Assembly (NCBI GenBank): GCA_032718475.1
Contig: JAUCBJ010004156.1
Span: forward strand, 1-64,000
Reading direction: 5' to 3'
From: Nemertoderma westbladi
Lineage: Eukaryota > Xenacoelomorpha > Nemertodermatida > Nemertodermatidae
Length of the DNA stretch: 64,000 nucleotides
The notes below the pieces were generated by a model. It worked only from the letters and a program-made list of their open reading frames with translations, was not told the DNA's origin and did not search any database. Shown here piece by piece: positions 21,140-37,572 of this stretch (position 1 is the stretch's first letter; each line of letters opens with the position of its first letter). Position numbers and translations under genes: made by a program.

Positions 21140-23160
21140 TAACATGTTTGTCAAAAACACTTCACATTTCACATGTTTGTCACACACACTTCACACTTCA
21201 CATGTTTGTCACAAGCACTCCACACTTCACATGTTTATCACACACTTCACACTTCACATGTTTGTCACACACACTTCACATGTTTGTCACACACACTTCA
21301 CATGTTTGTCACCCATACTTCACATGTTTGTCACACACACTTCACACTTCACATGTATCTCACCACACACTTCACATGTTTGTCACACACACTCCACACT
21401 TCACATGTTTGTCACACACACTTCACAAGTTTATCACACACACTACACATGTTTGTCACACTTACTTCACACTTCACATGTTTGTCACACACACTTTACA
21501 CTTCACATGTTTGTCACACACACTTCACATGTTTGTCACATACACTTCACATGTTTGTCACACACACTTCACATTCTTGTCACACACACTTCACATGTTT
21601 GTCACACACACTTCACATGTGTGTCACACACACTTCACATGTTTTGTCACACACACGTCACACTTCACATGTTTGTCACACACACTTCACACTTCACATG
21701 TTTCTCACCACACACTTCACATGTTTGTCACACACACTTCACACTTCACATGTTTGTCACACACACTCCACACTTCACATGTTTGTCACACACCCTTCGC
21801 AAGTTTGTCACACACACGTCACATGTTTGTCACACACACTTCACATGTTTTGTCACACACACTTCACACTTCACATGCTTGTCACACACACTTAACACTT
21901 CACATGTTTAACACCACACACTTCACATGTTTGTCACACACACTTCACACTTCACATGTTTGTAACACACACTTCACAATTCACATGTTTGTCACACACA
22001 CTTCACATGTTTGTCACACACACTTCACATGCTTGTCACACACACTTCACATGTTTGTCACACACACTTCACATGTGTGTCACACACACTTCACATGTTT
22101 TGTCACACACACGTCACACTTCACATGTTTGTCACACACACTTCACACTTCACATGTTTCTCACCACACACTTCACATGTTTGTCACACACACTTCACAC
22201 TTCACATGTTTGTCACACACACTCCACACTTCACATGTTTGTGACACACCCTTCGCAAGTTTGTCACACACACGTCACATATTTGTCACACACACTTCCC
22301 ATGTTTTGTCACACACACTTCACACTTCACATGTTTGTCACACACACTTAACACTTCACATGTTTAACACCACACACTTCACATGTTTGTCACACACACT
22401 TCACACTTCACATGTTTGTAACACACACTTCACAATTCACATGTTTGTCACACACACTTCACATGTTTATCACACACACTCCACACTTCACATGTTTGTC
22501 ACACACACTCCACACTTCACATGTTTGTCACACACACTTCACAAGTTTGTCACACACTTCAGATGTTTGTCACACACACTTCACACTTCACATGCTTGTC
22601 ACACACGCTTCACACTTCACATGTTTGTCACACATACTTCACACTTCACATGTTTGTCACACACACTTCACATGTTTGTCACACATACTTCACATGTTTG
22701 TCACACACACTTCACATGTTTGTCACACACACTTCACATGTTTGTCACACACACTTCACATGTTTGTCACACACACTTCACATGTTTGTCACACACACTT
22801 CACATGTTTGTCACACACACTTCACACTTCACATGTTTGTCACACATACTTCACATGTTTGTCACACACACTTCACATGTTTGTCACACACACTTCACAT
22901 GGTTGTCACACACACTTCACATGTTTGTCACACACACTTCACATGTTTGTCACACACACTTCACATGTTTGTCACACACACTTCACATGTTTGTCACACA
23001 CACTTCACACTTCACATGGTTGTCACACACACTTCACATGTTTGTCACACACACTTCACATGTTTGTCACACACACTTCACACTTCACATGGTTGTCACA
23101 CACACTTCACATGTTTGTCACACACACTTCACATGTTTGTCACACACACTTCACACTTCA
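21140..23160 (+). repeat. 22-bp minisatellite with 456-bp higher-order duplication
   Basis: The unit CACATGTTTGTCACACACAC with TT is interspersed with a 7-bp insertion (CACTTCA) that makes 29-bp copies. Because the unit lacks stop codons, all three plus frames stay open for hundreds of codons, the longest 21,112-23,232; these are not genes. Distinct variants (GTGTGTCAC, GTTTAACACCAC, CACAATTCAC) recur exactly 456 bp apart at 21,619/22,075 and 21,906/22,362, so a 450-bp block was duplicated. Confidence 0.97.
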
Positions 23161-23522
23161 AATTGTAAAGTTAATGGTATTAAACCTGTAAAGTTTGCAT
23201 TACTTCGCTATGGAAACACAGCTTTTATGTAATATGTTATGAACTCATGTTGTATGTAATGCGCGATATAATAACAAAGGCCCTCGTAATACAATGGCCT
23301 GTACTATGGCCTTGTAATAACTCATTGTATAATATTAACGTTGAATATGTTGATTTTTTTTAATAAAAAGATATATATTTCTTCTATATTTCGTTGTAAT
23401 ATGTTGTAACATTGCAGTGATTGATGTTTGATTGTGGCTATATTGTTGTAGTATCGCTGTACATTATGGTAGCTGTAAAATATATGTTGCATAGGTGCTA
23501 CATTGCTGTGTTCCGTATATTG

Positions 23523-24581
23523 CTGTTAATAGATTCCCCGTACTTAGTTCCAATTTAAGCCTCATGCGAATTTAGTTCCAATGGAAACGAATTTAGTTAC
23601 AATTTTGGCGAATTTAGTTCCAATTTAAGCGAACTTAGTTCCAATAACTAGAGAAAAACGAAAACGAATTTAGTTCCAATGGAAGCGAACTTAGTTCCAA
23701 TGGAAGCGAATTTAGTTCCAATGGAAGCGAATTTAGTTCCAATGTTTCAGGTGTGAGGCGAGCCACGTAGTTGGCGAAGAATCTGTTTAATGGCACTATG
23801 TGGATGGTTAAATAATAATTGTAAATAACTAACCCAAAACGCCCAACCTCCTAACCAAAACAATCTTATCCCAAACAACGCCCAACCTCTTAACCCAAAC
23901 AATTCAATTAAATTCATTTATATTTCATCATTTAAAATGATATTCATTGTAAAAAACAACGCCCACGCTCTTAACCCAAACAACGCCCAACCTACTAACC
24001 CGAACAACGCCCATCCCCCAAACTGAAACAACTGGTAAATATTGTATTTGCTATTTGGTGTGAAAATGGCACAATGTTTTGAGTATATAATACTACAGAC
24101 TCAGTCAGTCAGTATCAGTATACTCGTGATTAATATATATTTCAAAATGTGTAATTATACATTTAATTCATTAAATGACAGAAGGGGTTTACAATTATTT
24201 ACAATTATTGTTGACCCGGACCCATCCTAAATAGTGGCAATACGTATTAGGCTTCGCCTACTACGTGGCTATCCCCACGATTGAAACATTGGAACTAAGT
24301 TCGTACCCATTGGAACTAAATTAGCTTCCATTGGAACTAAATTCGCTTCCATTGGAACTAAATTCGCATCCATTGGAACTAAATTCCCATGCATTGGAAC
24401 TAAATTCGCATCCATTGGAACTAAGTTCGTTTCGATATTCTGGGATTGGAACTAAGTTCGCCTCGATTGGAACTAAGTTCGCTTCGTAAAATTTATTTTG
24501 GAACTATATTCGTTTCAATTGGAACTAAGTTCGCCTTTGAAAATGTGCGATTGGAACTAAGTTCGTGCTACCCTGTTAATA
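23523..24581. mobile_element. Foldback-like element with tandem-repeat inverted arms and 9-bp flanking repeat
   Basis: The left arm (23,543-23,745) consists of about 20-bp units like TTAGTTCCAATGGAAGCGAA. The right arm (24,284-24,570) consists of the reverse complement, TTCGCTTCCATTGGAACTAA. The arms enclose about 540 bp with direct repeats of AACGCCCAACCTC at 23,838-24,015. CTGTTAATA occurs at 23,523-23,531 and again at 24,573-24,581, immediately outside the arms, as expected for a 9-bp target-site duplication. Foldback and some Mutator-like elements have this architecture and 9-bp duplications. No transposase is present. Confidence 0.6.
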
Positions 24582-25895
24582 TGTATAATGATGATGTTAC
24601 ATTTTACATTTGTATATTGTATGTTAACAAGATGATTCGTGTGAAACCCGTAGCAAAGGAAACATAAACAAACACCTTTCCCTTAATGTTTTTTAATTTA
24701 GTTTAATTAATTTTTCAAACTCACTAAATTGATTTTATGTTTGCGGTCATTTTGCGCCAGTAGTGACTCGACAGTCTGTAGATGGGGAATTCTATTCCAT
24801 TGGCAAACCAAACGTGGGAAACTGCAATACTGTAAGTATTAGCACCTCAGATCGCCAACTGATATTGAAAGTACTTAAAATAGCGCCGAAGGCAGCTCGA
24901 TAGACCGTGATTACTACAATAACCGGTATCCTTCCCTCCTTAAAAACACGTTGAACACGTTCACACCACCCAGATAGCTAAGCTGTGGGGGGCCCGATCG
25001 GGGATTTGTATAGGGGCCAGACTAACTAGCAATTACACACAGCTGAAGCTTCGCATAAAGCAGCAAGGCCCAATGAACCCGGTATTTATAAGGCCAAATT
25101 ACAAGGACTGATCCCTCTAAGGACGTGTATAGGAGTCAATCATACTAGTTTGGGACACCCATTAAACGCTGTTATTGCTCGCTCAAGGGGCTCTCCCTGC
25201 ACTGGGTGTCATATTGGGACCATTTCGCCTTGCGGACTTGTTAAATCCCGGTTTATTATGCATCACCACTGCCGCGGCGGCTACTCCTATTGTCTGATGC
25301 GTAGATTGCGGGTTTGTGGTGCGAGCGGCTTTGTTAGGCGTCAAAAAGCACCCCGTAATTACCGCAGTAAATCTGTGGCCATTAACACCCCAAAGAAGCG
25401 GTCTGTGTTAGTCGGAGGAGCAGAAAGTGTGTGTTATTAGCCGACGGCCTTATTCTGCTGGGCCACTGGAAGACGAAAAACCTCTATACAACGTGTGTTC
25501 GCAATATATCGATCGCCCAGTTATTGGAAATTAAAAAATAAATAAATATATAATTACATCACAAAATATATTTTCATTAGAAGTACTAAAGGAGCAACGT
25601 TTAGCATAAACGTAAATCGAATTGAGAGTTCTACAAACTACTAGGGGTAAAATTATTTACTAATAACACCTAAAGGGACATTTTACCATAAGGACCACAA
25701 GACACAAGAATATAACACTATTGGGACCAAAAGCACTGAATATAAAACATAGGTAACTAGTCACCGGGTAAAAACACTAAATACTGCGAAAAAGTAAACA
25801 ATTATATACAGGAAACAGAACCAACAAAAATAAAAAACTTGCACCACAGAAATTAAAGAACGTTCGATTAATTCCTTGAGTTATAGATCGAAATA
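24582..25895. promoter_or_regulatory. Gene-free region 3' of fezf with a complex GC-balanced island
   Basis: No gene. The stretch 24,960-25,440 is unique, GC-balanced sequence between AT-rich flanks and has features of regulatory DNA: homeodomain cores (CATTAAACG, GCCATTAAC), a Runt-like TGTGGCC, and pyrimidine/purine-balanced blocks. A 96-codon plus frame at 25,150-25,440 has no recognisable domain, so I treat it as chance. Because it lies just downstream of fezf, an enhancer for that gene is plausible but unproven. Confidence 0.3.
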
Positions 25896-28615
<2,720 letters not shown>

Positions 28616-28649
28616 CTCTACGAATAATTCGATAACTTCGTTACCTAAA

Positions 28650-31600
28650 AAATGATAAGACGTCAATATTGTATATTCAGTAATATTACGAATAATTGAT
28701 AACTTATACATGTTCATCTACTACGACACTTCAACAAACACATTACACAACTCTCCATCAACCACGATAGGCTTGATACCTTGGAAGTTGCATTAGAATA
28801 CGTGTTCGTGGCGAATACGTTCTGTTTGATATCAAATGCAACTCATTGTCTTTCGCACAATCGACAATTACAATACATTGGTGCCAATCTGGTGTCCATG
28901 TATACGAGTTTAACAAATGCCATTCAACACCGAGAATAAAATGAATTATTAGTAAGGAGACTGGCACTAAACTACAGTTTTTATGGTCAAAAAGGTTGAT
29001 AGTTCGGTATAAGATCAATGATCTATCGCCAACATAAAATATATGAACACAGGTTTCATGGTACATAGAGAGAAGCAGCTGGCGTATGGTGAATGCACTG
29101 TTTACTGTATGCGAACAATTAGTGGCAACATATAAACAAAGCTTTATTTATTGTTTTTTATGTTTTACATGTGCGTATCAGTATCATAAAAAATGTGCAT
29201 ACCAACGATTCAAAATAACAACCATACTGCATAACTAACATTACACACTGTATAATTACAATTAATGTGAAGGAAGCATTCATTATTTTATTGTTGGCAC
29301 GAAAAACTATAGCTGGTAAAGGTTTAAAATTGCGATGGAACTTATAAGATATTATAGCATTAGGTAACGGTAATTTAAATCAAGGTATAAAAAATAAATA
29401 ATTATCATTAATATATAATAAATAAGTATCCGCCAAGCGGGACAACAAGGATTTACTTATAAGTAAAAGAAATGGCGGTTAAAAGCGATATATATGTACA
29501 ACTTTGAATGCAACAAACTTTAAATGAATAATTATTGTTACAACAAATAAATAAAATTGAACATAATTTCCCTTTAGGATTAGAGCTTGAAGCCACAGTA
29601 GATATCGGCTTTGATAAGGTAGTGGAAAGATGTTGCCCTCGTTCTCGTATCCACGTATCTATTTGTCTGTTTTTCATATTTCCAAGTAAAGTTTTTGCCA
29701 AAGCAGGTCCATCGGTATAAAGTTCATTTTAATTTTTTGTTGTTTTAGTTGGTGGAGGGGTAGGAATGGTCGCACCCATACCTTTTTCTGCCAATGAAAT
29801 ACACATATACACATCTCAGCAACGGACAGGCTTCAATCATAAATACCTACTCATCTACAAGTACCCAACAAGTACAAATTCCTACTTACATACACACCAT
29901 ACTTGTATTGAATTGCTATGTAACACAAATAAATATATTATAATGATTAGACGCTGTGTTTGTGGAAATCTGTCGAATTTAATTAATAATACATAACCAA
30001 CTCACCCATTGAATTGATCAACGTCGTACAATGAGTAAGGTGGGGATTATAAAAATGTAGCAACAATAGTTCAATATTATTACCGAAGTAAGTATGCAAC
30101 CGTCTTTTGTTAGGATAACCTTTTACTGTATTGAGGTAGGCAATGTAACAACGTCCTTAATCAGCAGGTAATATTGATAAGAAATGGCACAAATTAAACC
30201 CTTAATAAAATGGGAAATACACAAGGATCTCAACGCATATGAGTGAGTATGTCGCCCAGAATATTACAATGCTCGGAGCCCCTGCTGACTGGCGGCTATT
30301 GGACAAACAATTGTAGGATATTATAATAAGGAGACCGTGAACACAAGTAAAATGAAGGATTGGGCGAATAATTAGGTTCGGCTCACTGTGAAATATTTTA
30401 AGTGGGAAAATTCCGGGATGAAAACATTGCGACAGCAACCCTAAAATCGTATAGAGTCTGACAGACAAACGCCAGTATATCAAATATTATTTGCAACACG
30501 TTGAAAGGCAATAATTTACTGTTGCATTTAACATACACTTTACTTACATTAAGGTGCTATAATTGTTAATCATCATGTGGATGTCACCCACACTTGGGTG
30601 AACTTGCTACTATAGCCAGTGTACTCAGCGTTGGCCTACCTACATACATACACTAACACCTCTACCAGGCTAAGTAAGTAAGTACAATATACGGTTTGTG
30701 TTGTCGGTGCCAAACTATAAGCCCTGGAGGGGTGTCCACTAGCTGAAGTGTTTGTCACCCACAGCATGCAAGGCCGTAGCTAGGTGTCATTAATTCCTTC
30801 CTTCACAATAGTTGGAGCGCTGAGACCCATTGTTAGCCTGGCATTTATAAATAGGTGTGGAATAAGGACAACTGCATTTGCCTTTGGGGCGATCTCATAC
30901 CTTCCCATAGTACAGTCGACCCTGTAAGTCCTCATACAAGCCCACGCCGCCCAATAATGGGTCTATATGGCCCTATACTGCCACATTTACCATACCGAGT
31001 AATTAGACAATACATGTGCTCCTATCCCTTCAACAAGGCCGCCCTACTGACTGATGTTTGTCAGAACAGCTCATAGCATACCCACCCAAGCCCATCCAGA
31101 TCTCAATATAGTTTTGCTCTTTTGTCAAGCATTCATGAGTGCAGCCAAATGGAAATGTTTATAATAAGGTTAGCTACCTCTCCATATTCCTTAATACACA
31201 CTGCCCATAAACTGCTATTGTTGCCGCATGTGCTGGTAAAAGAGTGCCGGACAGGACAGCATCAGACATTCTGGCATACTGAGGACGATTCCTACAGTTT
31301 TTATGACGCAGTGGGTTGGGTAGGGTAGATGGTCAACCCACTGCCTGACCGCTAGAGCAGTCGCAACTGCATCTATCAACTGGTCCATGGGCGGTCGTTC
31401 AATATATGACGTATTGGTTCCTGTTCGCTGCAGTATTGTATTGCGGGACTAGTTCCTATGGAGTCGCGATACGTTAATAATCCTTCACAGATGACACCCT
31501 ATGGGTGGCGTAGCAAACCAATATGCAGGACAATACGGTGCTGTTTGATACAATACCGTGAGATATTGGCCACGCAGACTTGGCAACCAGCTCTCCTGGG

Positions 31601-34085
31601 GTGCGGCCGTCGTTACAATTAATATGTGACTTTTGTCGATTTGTTTGGTAAAACATTTCGGTTGTAATAACTTTGTTTTATATCTGTTAAGGTTCTGTCA
31701 ACTGAAGCAGCCCTTGCCACTTAGTTCTTAAATTAGATTGTCCAACTCCTTTCAATTACACAATAATATCGAAAAACTATTGCACAAGGTTACGAACAAT
31801 TTAAAGTGTTAACACAAAGAAAAAACAACAATTCCACATGAATCTTTAGCAACATCTGCGCAATAACAGACAAGCATTTAGTCGATATTTTAAACAATAG
31901 GTGACCAAAAGTGTCGGGGACAAAGTGGTTGTTGAATAACAAACTTAAAAGATGCACTTGTGCATGGGCATTGCACCTTTGATTTGATTTGATTGATAAA
32001 CTCTGAGAAACTCAGCTGAAGCCGTTAGTTAAATAAACTCAATTGCTTCCCCTAGCATATACTATACAGTGAACCGTATATATAACAAAAATATGTGATT
32101 TTTTAATGAACGTCTTCCAGGGCAACATTTCACCTATTACTGCAGACACTCGCTCAATCAACACGTCCTCGCTATTTGCTTACAATAGTCAATAAACCTT
32201 AGAGCTGGCGTTTTATATTTACAATTAGTTGCGCCTGTAAATCAAGTTTTTAGTGGCGATCAATGCGTTCGTATATCAAAAGAAGCGTTAGAGACATAAA
32301 GCAAGCCATGGGGCGACGGAATACCGCTGTATAGATCGTTCTCAGTCGCACGGGAGATTCACAAAAAGCTACAATAACGTCGGGCAGATGTTTTATAATG
32401 AGCATATAACTAATGCAAAACAAGGCATGATCTAGATTATACAACCCGGAAATAAGGTCCATTCATAGAACTACGTGTGAATGAAAGTCAATCAGGGTAG
32501 GCCAATGGAATTCTATGGGTCAATCTATGTTGGGGTAATAGAGAACATTGCTAAATGCGCAGCTACGGAACCCAACGAAATCGATAAGGCAATTAATAGC
32601 TGTTAGCGTTTGCACACCAGTTTCAAGCCTAACCGAACGTCTCTCACAAAGAAATTGAAAAACAGAATATAAAAACAAGCGTTGAGATATGCCACATGTT
32701 GTGTTTGTTCGGGTGTGTGAGTCCGTTAATGCATAATTATTGGACGCGAGAATATTGCATGTTACTCAGTTGGAAATTACAGAGGAAACTGTACGACTTC
32801 GAGTCAACCCTCAGCAGTGCGAGTAAGAAATAATGTAACTTTCTTAGAAAACAACATAGGTATATTTAGGAACAGATTCCATGAGCGTGAATTTATCCGA
32901 CCTTAATCGAACCTACTCAACGAACGAAAAGAAAAAGACTACGATCGCGAGATTAAAGAGAATGATTCACGCATTAATGGCTAATAATAATATTTTAAAT
33001 TGGAAAGTAAACTAAAACAAAGACTAGGGCCCTTCGTAAAGCTTATCACCCATCCATCCTTTTTTCCACATATATTATATGAGGGTGTACTGCTAGTGCT
33101 ATATGAGATCTGCCCCAGCACATCTCTCGCTCGACAATATATTAGCTCGCGCTCCCATCAGACCATTTTACGCTGGGGGGGGGGGGGGGGGGGGGGTCGA
33201 ATAAACTCTCGAGCATTTACATCTGCACGAGCGAATACACCACACACAATAGGTCTAGTTACTAGTTTTCTACGTATTTACAAAATAAAACAAATATCTC
33301 AATTTATCATTACAGGAAGGAACGCTTGAAAGTTTACGAGAATCATTAAATTGACCTCCATATTTTAATCCGATTTCTCAATTCCTGCGTCTTGTCCCCA
33401 AATATTACTCTATATATTTGCCGGAACAAAAATGTAACAACTCTATAATCAAACACTACTGAAAGTTGGGTTGCTCTTTCTGCAGGCCTCTTTCTCTCAC
33501 TCTCTCATTCACTGGCTGTATAGAGTAAGACATGTGGCGCGCAAACAGAATGGGTGAGAAAAGAGCCGCTTGATAGAAATCGATAAAACAAGCCTTGCCT
33601 GTGTGTAGCTGGCGCCGAATTGTCTAGTTTCAAATAGATCGGTTGTAGCCCCATATGGTACGCAGTTCCGCGGGCCTTACCGAATTAGGGAAGCACTTGA
33701 ACCTCAGCGATCGACCTGGCATGCCTTGTCGGTAGGGAGCCTTCTTGTGGGAGCGATAGAGTTTGAAACGAGTAGAGTGTTTGCGGAGTACGGAGAGCTT
33801 CTAAGTGTAAGGGTCTGTCAGACACCAAGGAGCCAGAAAATTGATGTTTCTGAAGTCGATTCACTTCGTTAGCGTTATGGGCATCATTTGTTATTAACTA
33901 AATCTGGTTGGATATTGGATTTACTTGAAATATGAATCATTGATTTATTACAGAAAATATTATGATATAATGAATGTGTAAGACATTGTGAGTTGTGCTG
34001 AACCTATAATACCTCCAACGACTACTACTACTACTAGGATCGGCATGCTGCATTGCAGTGGCATTATATATACATTACATATATA
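28650..34085. promoter_or_regulatory. Upstream flank or first intron of fezf, no other gene seen
   Basis: No coding exon recognised. Several stretches are unique and GC-balanced (30,700-31,640; 32,090-32,900), unlike repeat-derived DNA. 32,176-32,200 contains ACAATAGTCAATAAACC, resembling adjacent Sox and forkhead sites, and 32,727-32,741 contains TTAATGCATAATTAT, resembling a POU/homeodomain site. They are candidates for fezf enhancers on position and composition only. A 22-base G run occupies 33,175-33,196. Confidence 0.3.
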
Positions 34086-34620
34086 TTAAGAATGGTGTGC
34101 CGGCTTGTCGACAATATTGCGCCGCCACAACTCCCTATCACCGATAACATTTGCTAGATCATCCGCATCTTTAAGGCCAGTGTCCTTTAGGATGCGTCTC
34201 AAGAAAGTCATGGGCTGTCCACCATGCTTATTCACTCCACGAGGGCGCCAAAACACAAGGCTACGCACTGGCTGGTCCTCACGGCAAAGCAATGTCCTGC
34301 AAAGCGGAGGCGGTTTCGTTCAAGTGTCAAGCTAGTGTCATTAATGGAACACATCCAATGTTGTATAGAGTCGGATTGGAGATGTGTTCATTATACTTGA
34401 TACAATGAACCCAGCGCAGCATTCTTGTGAATGTGCCATCCAGAGATTTGGTATCCTCTGCAGTTAGATCCCAGCATGGACTCCCATATAAAAGTACTGG
34501 TACTACTGCTGCCATAAATACCGAACCTATAAAACCAACGCATCCGAATTTCACCAGTAAATTTTGTTAGACAAAAGGTGCTTCTTGGATGTTGAAACAG
34601 CTGACGTTCAGGGTGCACTG
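34086..34620 (-). pseudogene. LINE C-terminal remnant, frameshifted
   Basis: Two overlapping minus-strand segments match the C-terminal part common to non-LTR retrotransposon polyproteins. At 34,554-34,327 there are VLLYGSPCWDLTAEDTKSLD and GTFTRMLRWV. At 34,292-34,086 there are REDQPVRSLVFWRPRGVNK and LLKDTGL-like ILKDTGLKDADDLANVIGDR. The usual LRFAGH segment that joins them is spoiled by a frame change near 34,300, and no polymerase core remains. It is therefore a 5'-truncated, decayed copy. It is probably not the same family as the fragment at 15,532-15,870. Confidence 0.8.
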
Positions 34621-37140
34621 CACGCTAACACATAAAACACATACTTTGAGATATTTTTGATAGGTTGTGAAACTTCATTCCATGCATGCATGATATTAGG
34701 AATATCCTATATGCATAGTCCGAAGCGAAAAGAAAAGATGAACAATTATATTTAACCATATCCAATACCAGCATCACTATGAAGCAACCAATTTAATATA
34801 CAGGTAAGCATATAATATGCATGTATCCTAATAATAATCTTCTACGTAACCAGAACAATACGCGCTTTCTCTCAATAATGGTTTGATTAATAATAATATA
34901 ATGGAGGTAGAGAGTGGGGGTATCAATATAAAGTCTGCCCGATAGCTGTTGTGATTATAGCTGACTGATTTTTATTTTAGTGGAATATTGGATTGAACGG
35001 AGACAGAGTTAAAGCCGCACATATACTTGACCTCCCAACCAGTCGAGCAGCCTCACATAATTGACCTTTCCAATTATCACATGCTCCTTAAGGCTTTATG
35101 ACTTATAGTCTCGTCTATGTAATAAAAAAAATAAAAAATCGGCTTGAAAAATAATTTTTTTCAAAACTTTTTTCCACATCCCTGGGGTTGAGCTGCGCCA
35201 ATTGATATTAACTTTCATTGACGGACGAGCGATCGCTTCTGAGGATTTTATATGATATACATGTATATAGAGATACATACAGAATATTTTTACAGTAAGA
35301 AGTCATAACGGTCTTATAATAATATAATTACACAACAATTACACTTAACAAATAATATGATATATTATATGCTATTATCATATCATATTATATTAGATTA
35401 TATTATATATAATAATTTCAGAGAAACCACTACTGGTTTATTTATGTACTGAAAATATCTAAATCTGAACTGTATCTTTTCAAATAACTAAATAGCCTTA
35501 TCAAAATGATATCATTTTCGAAAATTCCACATTTCGTCAAATTTACACAGGTTGATAACTACAAGAATAAATTATTTGTCACGACGGCGGCATCAATCTT
35601 AGTAATTTAATTAACTACAACTAATTAGGTTATAAAACTATTTGTAAATTTACCTTCAAATCCACAAGAGGGCTGCGGAGGGGTGTGGTACAATGAGGAG
35701 GTGATGTTGGTAGGGTTGACTGAGAGTAGGTTTGAATCGTGAGTGACAGGCTGAAGTAACCCAGAACCGAAACACAACAAAGACAGTAGCTAGACAAACA
35801 CGCTAATGATTGAAACTGATTGTTACATTTGAATCTTAAAAATTAATGACCTTGAAATAGAAAACATTAAATACGTCAAAATACTCGAGGAAGGCTTGAA
35901 ATGGTTGACTCCTGCAATTTTTCTTGAGTTATACTCTACAACTAATGGTAACGCATTTCAGCCGGCTGCCTTTGTTGCACAATTGCAGGAGCAGAAGTTC
36001 CTAGTGGATAACAAGCAGCCAATCAGTATTAGAGATCTACACAGTTAGGTAACTAGCTGTGACTGTGCATTACGGCTATTTGAAGGGTAGAAACTTTAAA
36101 CCAACCAGTGAATGACGAGAGTTCATGTCAACTATCTTTGCTCCCTCTCATTGAGCTGAAGGCCCAAGTGTATGATTGCATCTTACGATTTGGATTTTAT
36201 GTTTCCTATTATTAATTGTCAGTCCGGGGATTCTATTCCTGCAGCGACTCGCTAGGAATGCGGCACAAATGTTATCTTTGCAATAGAAATAATTACACTT
36301 TAAAATTCCCACTTGCATATAGGCCTACTTACTTAATTACTTACATTAAGTATCATCGGCATCAGGTCTTGTGCATCAATGATCTTGTGAATGGGAATTT
36401 TTAAAGTAAATATGAATGAACTTTTTAATAATTGGGATTATAATGTTCATTAAAGGTTCAAGAAAAAAGTACCAAGAGAAATAATATGACATAATATAAT
36501 AATTTCACATTGTTCAAACATTCTTCTTAATTTTCCGATGGGCTTTCCTTTCCCCCTGGAACCGGTTGAGCCCCCAGATCCTCACGGGGATTTTTCATCA
36601 TGTGTGAATGGACCACCTGCCCACCCCGACTCCCCTCCCCTTTTTTAAGACACTGTGTATAGGTCAAGAGGTCGTATTGCAAGTCCTCCAAGAGCTGAGG
36701 GTGGAGAGGTGTTTAATTGAGTGATGAAACCAATATTACTTGGATAAACTTACTATAATTATAAAAATGTGCGAAATATAACTATTTACTTCATAATAAA
36801 TCAAATTCACTTTATTTTACAGTATGAGTCGTTTTATAAATCCGGCCGCTACTGACGAATTCAATAGAGACATTATAATATAAAAAGTGCTAGTAGGCCA
36901 TAAAGAACGAATTATATAAGAAACATGACGAGGGGCGGCGTTTATTAAAGAAAAGAGATGCATCTATGTACAGTACTACCACACTCACAGTATCCCTTCT
37001 GCGTTTGCTAAGGAGATTACGTTTACATTTAATCGGTTTCATAATATCCAACGAGATAGTCAGAAAATATTTATTTTTAAAATCACCCAGAACCTCAAGC
37101 GCGGCGTCGATGGTAGACATTGCGATTCGGCTTCGTCTTT
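34621..37140. other. Intergenic, AT-rich; candidate fezf upstream exon at 35,654-35,790
   Basis: No established gene. The minus-strand stretch ending at donor GTAAAT (exon end 35,654) is open for over 40 codons with protein-like composition and would join the fezf exon at 28,644 in phase; see findings. 35,340-35,410 is a pure AT palindromic tract. The rest shows nothing recognisable. Confidence 0.35.
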
Positions 37141-37148
37141 TCATGTTA

Positions 37149-37192
37149 CCCGACCCGACCCGACCCGACCCGACCCCCCCCCCCCCCCCCCC
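37149..37192 (+). repeat. (CCCGA)n microsatellite followed by poly-C
   Basis: Five CCCGA repeats run into a 19-base C tract (37,174-37,192). Confidence 0.9.
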
Positions 37193-37294
37193 GTTATATA
37201 GTAATTCCTGTCACCATATTAGATATTATTTGTAGGATATAAGTGCTAGTGAAAAGATAAACTATATAGGAAAAAATTTATATATGATATTGTT

Positions 37295-37572
37295 AACAAC
37301 ATAGTTTATTGTTTTGATAAAAAAAAAGCCGTCTCTGTAACCTACTCCTTTCCCTCAATTGGCAACAACATCGTTTATTGTTTCGGTTAGAAAAATCCGT
37401 TCCTATAACCTGCTCCTTTCCCTCAATTGAAAACAACATCGTTTATTGTTTCGGTTAGAAAAATCCGTCCCTGTAACCTGCTCCTTTCCCTCAATTGAAA
37501 ACAACATAGTTTATTGTTTTGGTTAGAAAAGGCTGTCTCTGTAAACTGCTCCTTTCCCTCAATTGGTAACTA
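37295..37572 (+). repeat. 68-bp tandem repeat, 4 copies
   Basis: Units contain ACAACAT(C/A)GTTTATTGTTT, GGTTAGAAAA and CCTGCTCCTTTCCCTCAATTG, with junctions 69, 68 and 68 bp apart. One isolated copy lies at 7,984-8,050. A 24-base G run follows shortly after at 37,621-37,644. Confidence 0.9.

Noticed and set aside
21112-23232. Open frame of about 700 codons rich in His, Thr and Ser
   Set aside because: It is a translation of the 22-bp minisatellite; the other two plus frames are equally open and there is no domain or splice evidence.
25150-25440. 96-codon plus-strand frame downstream of fezf
   Set aside because: No recognisable domain; the region is better explained as GC-balanced non-coding sequence.
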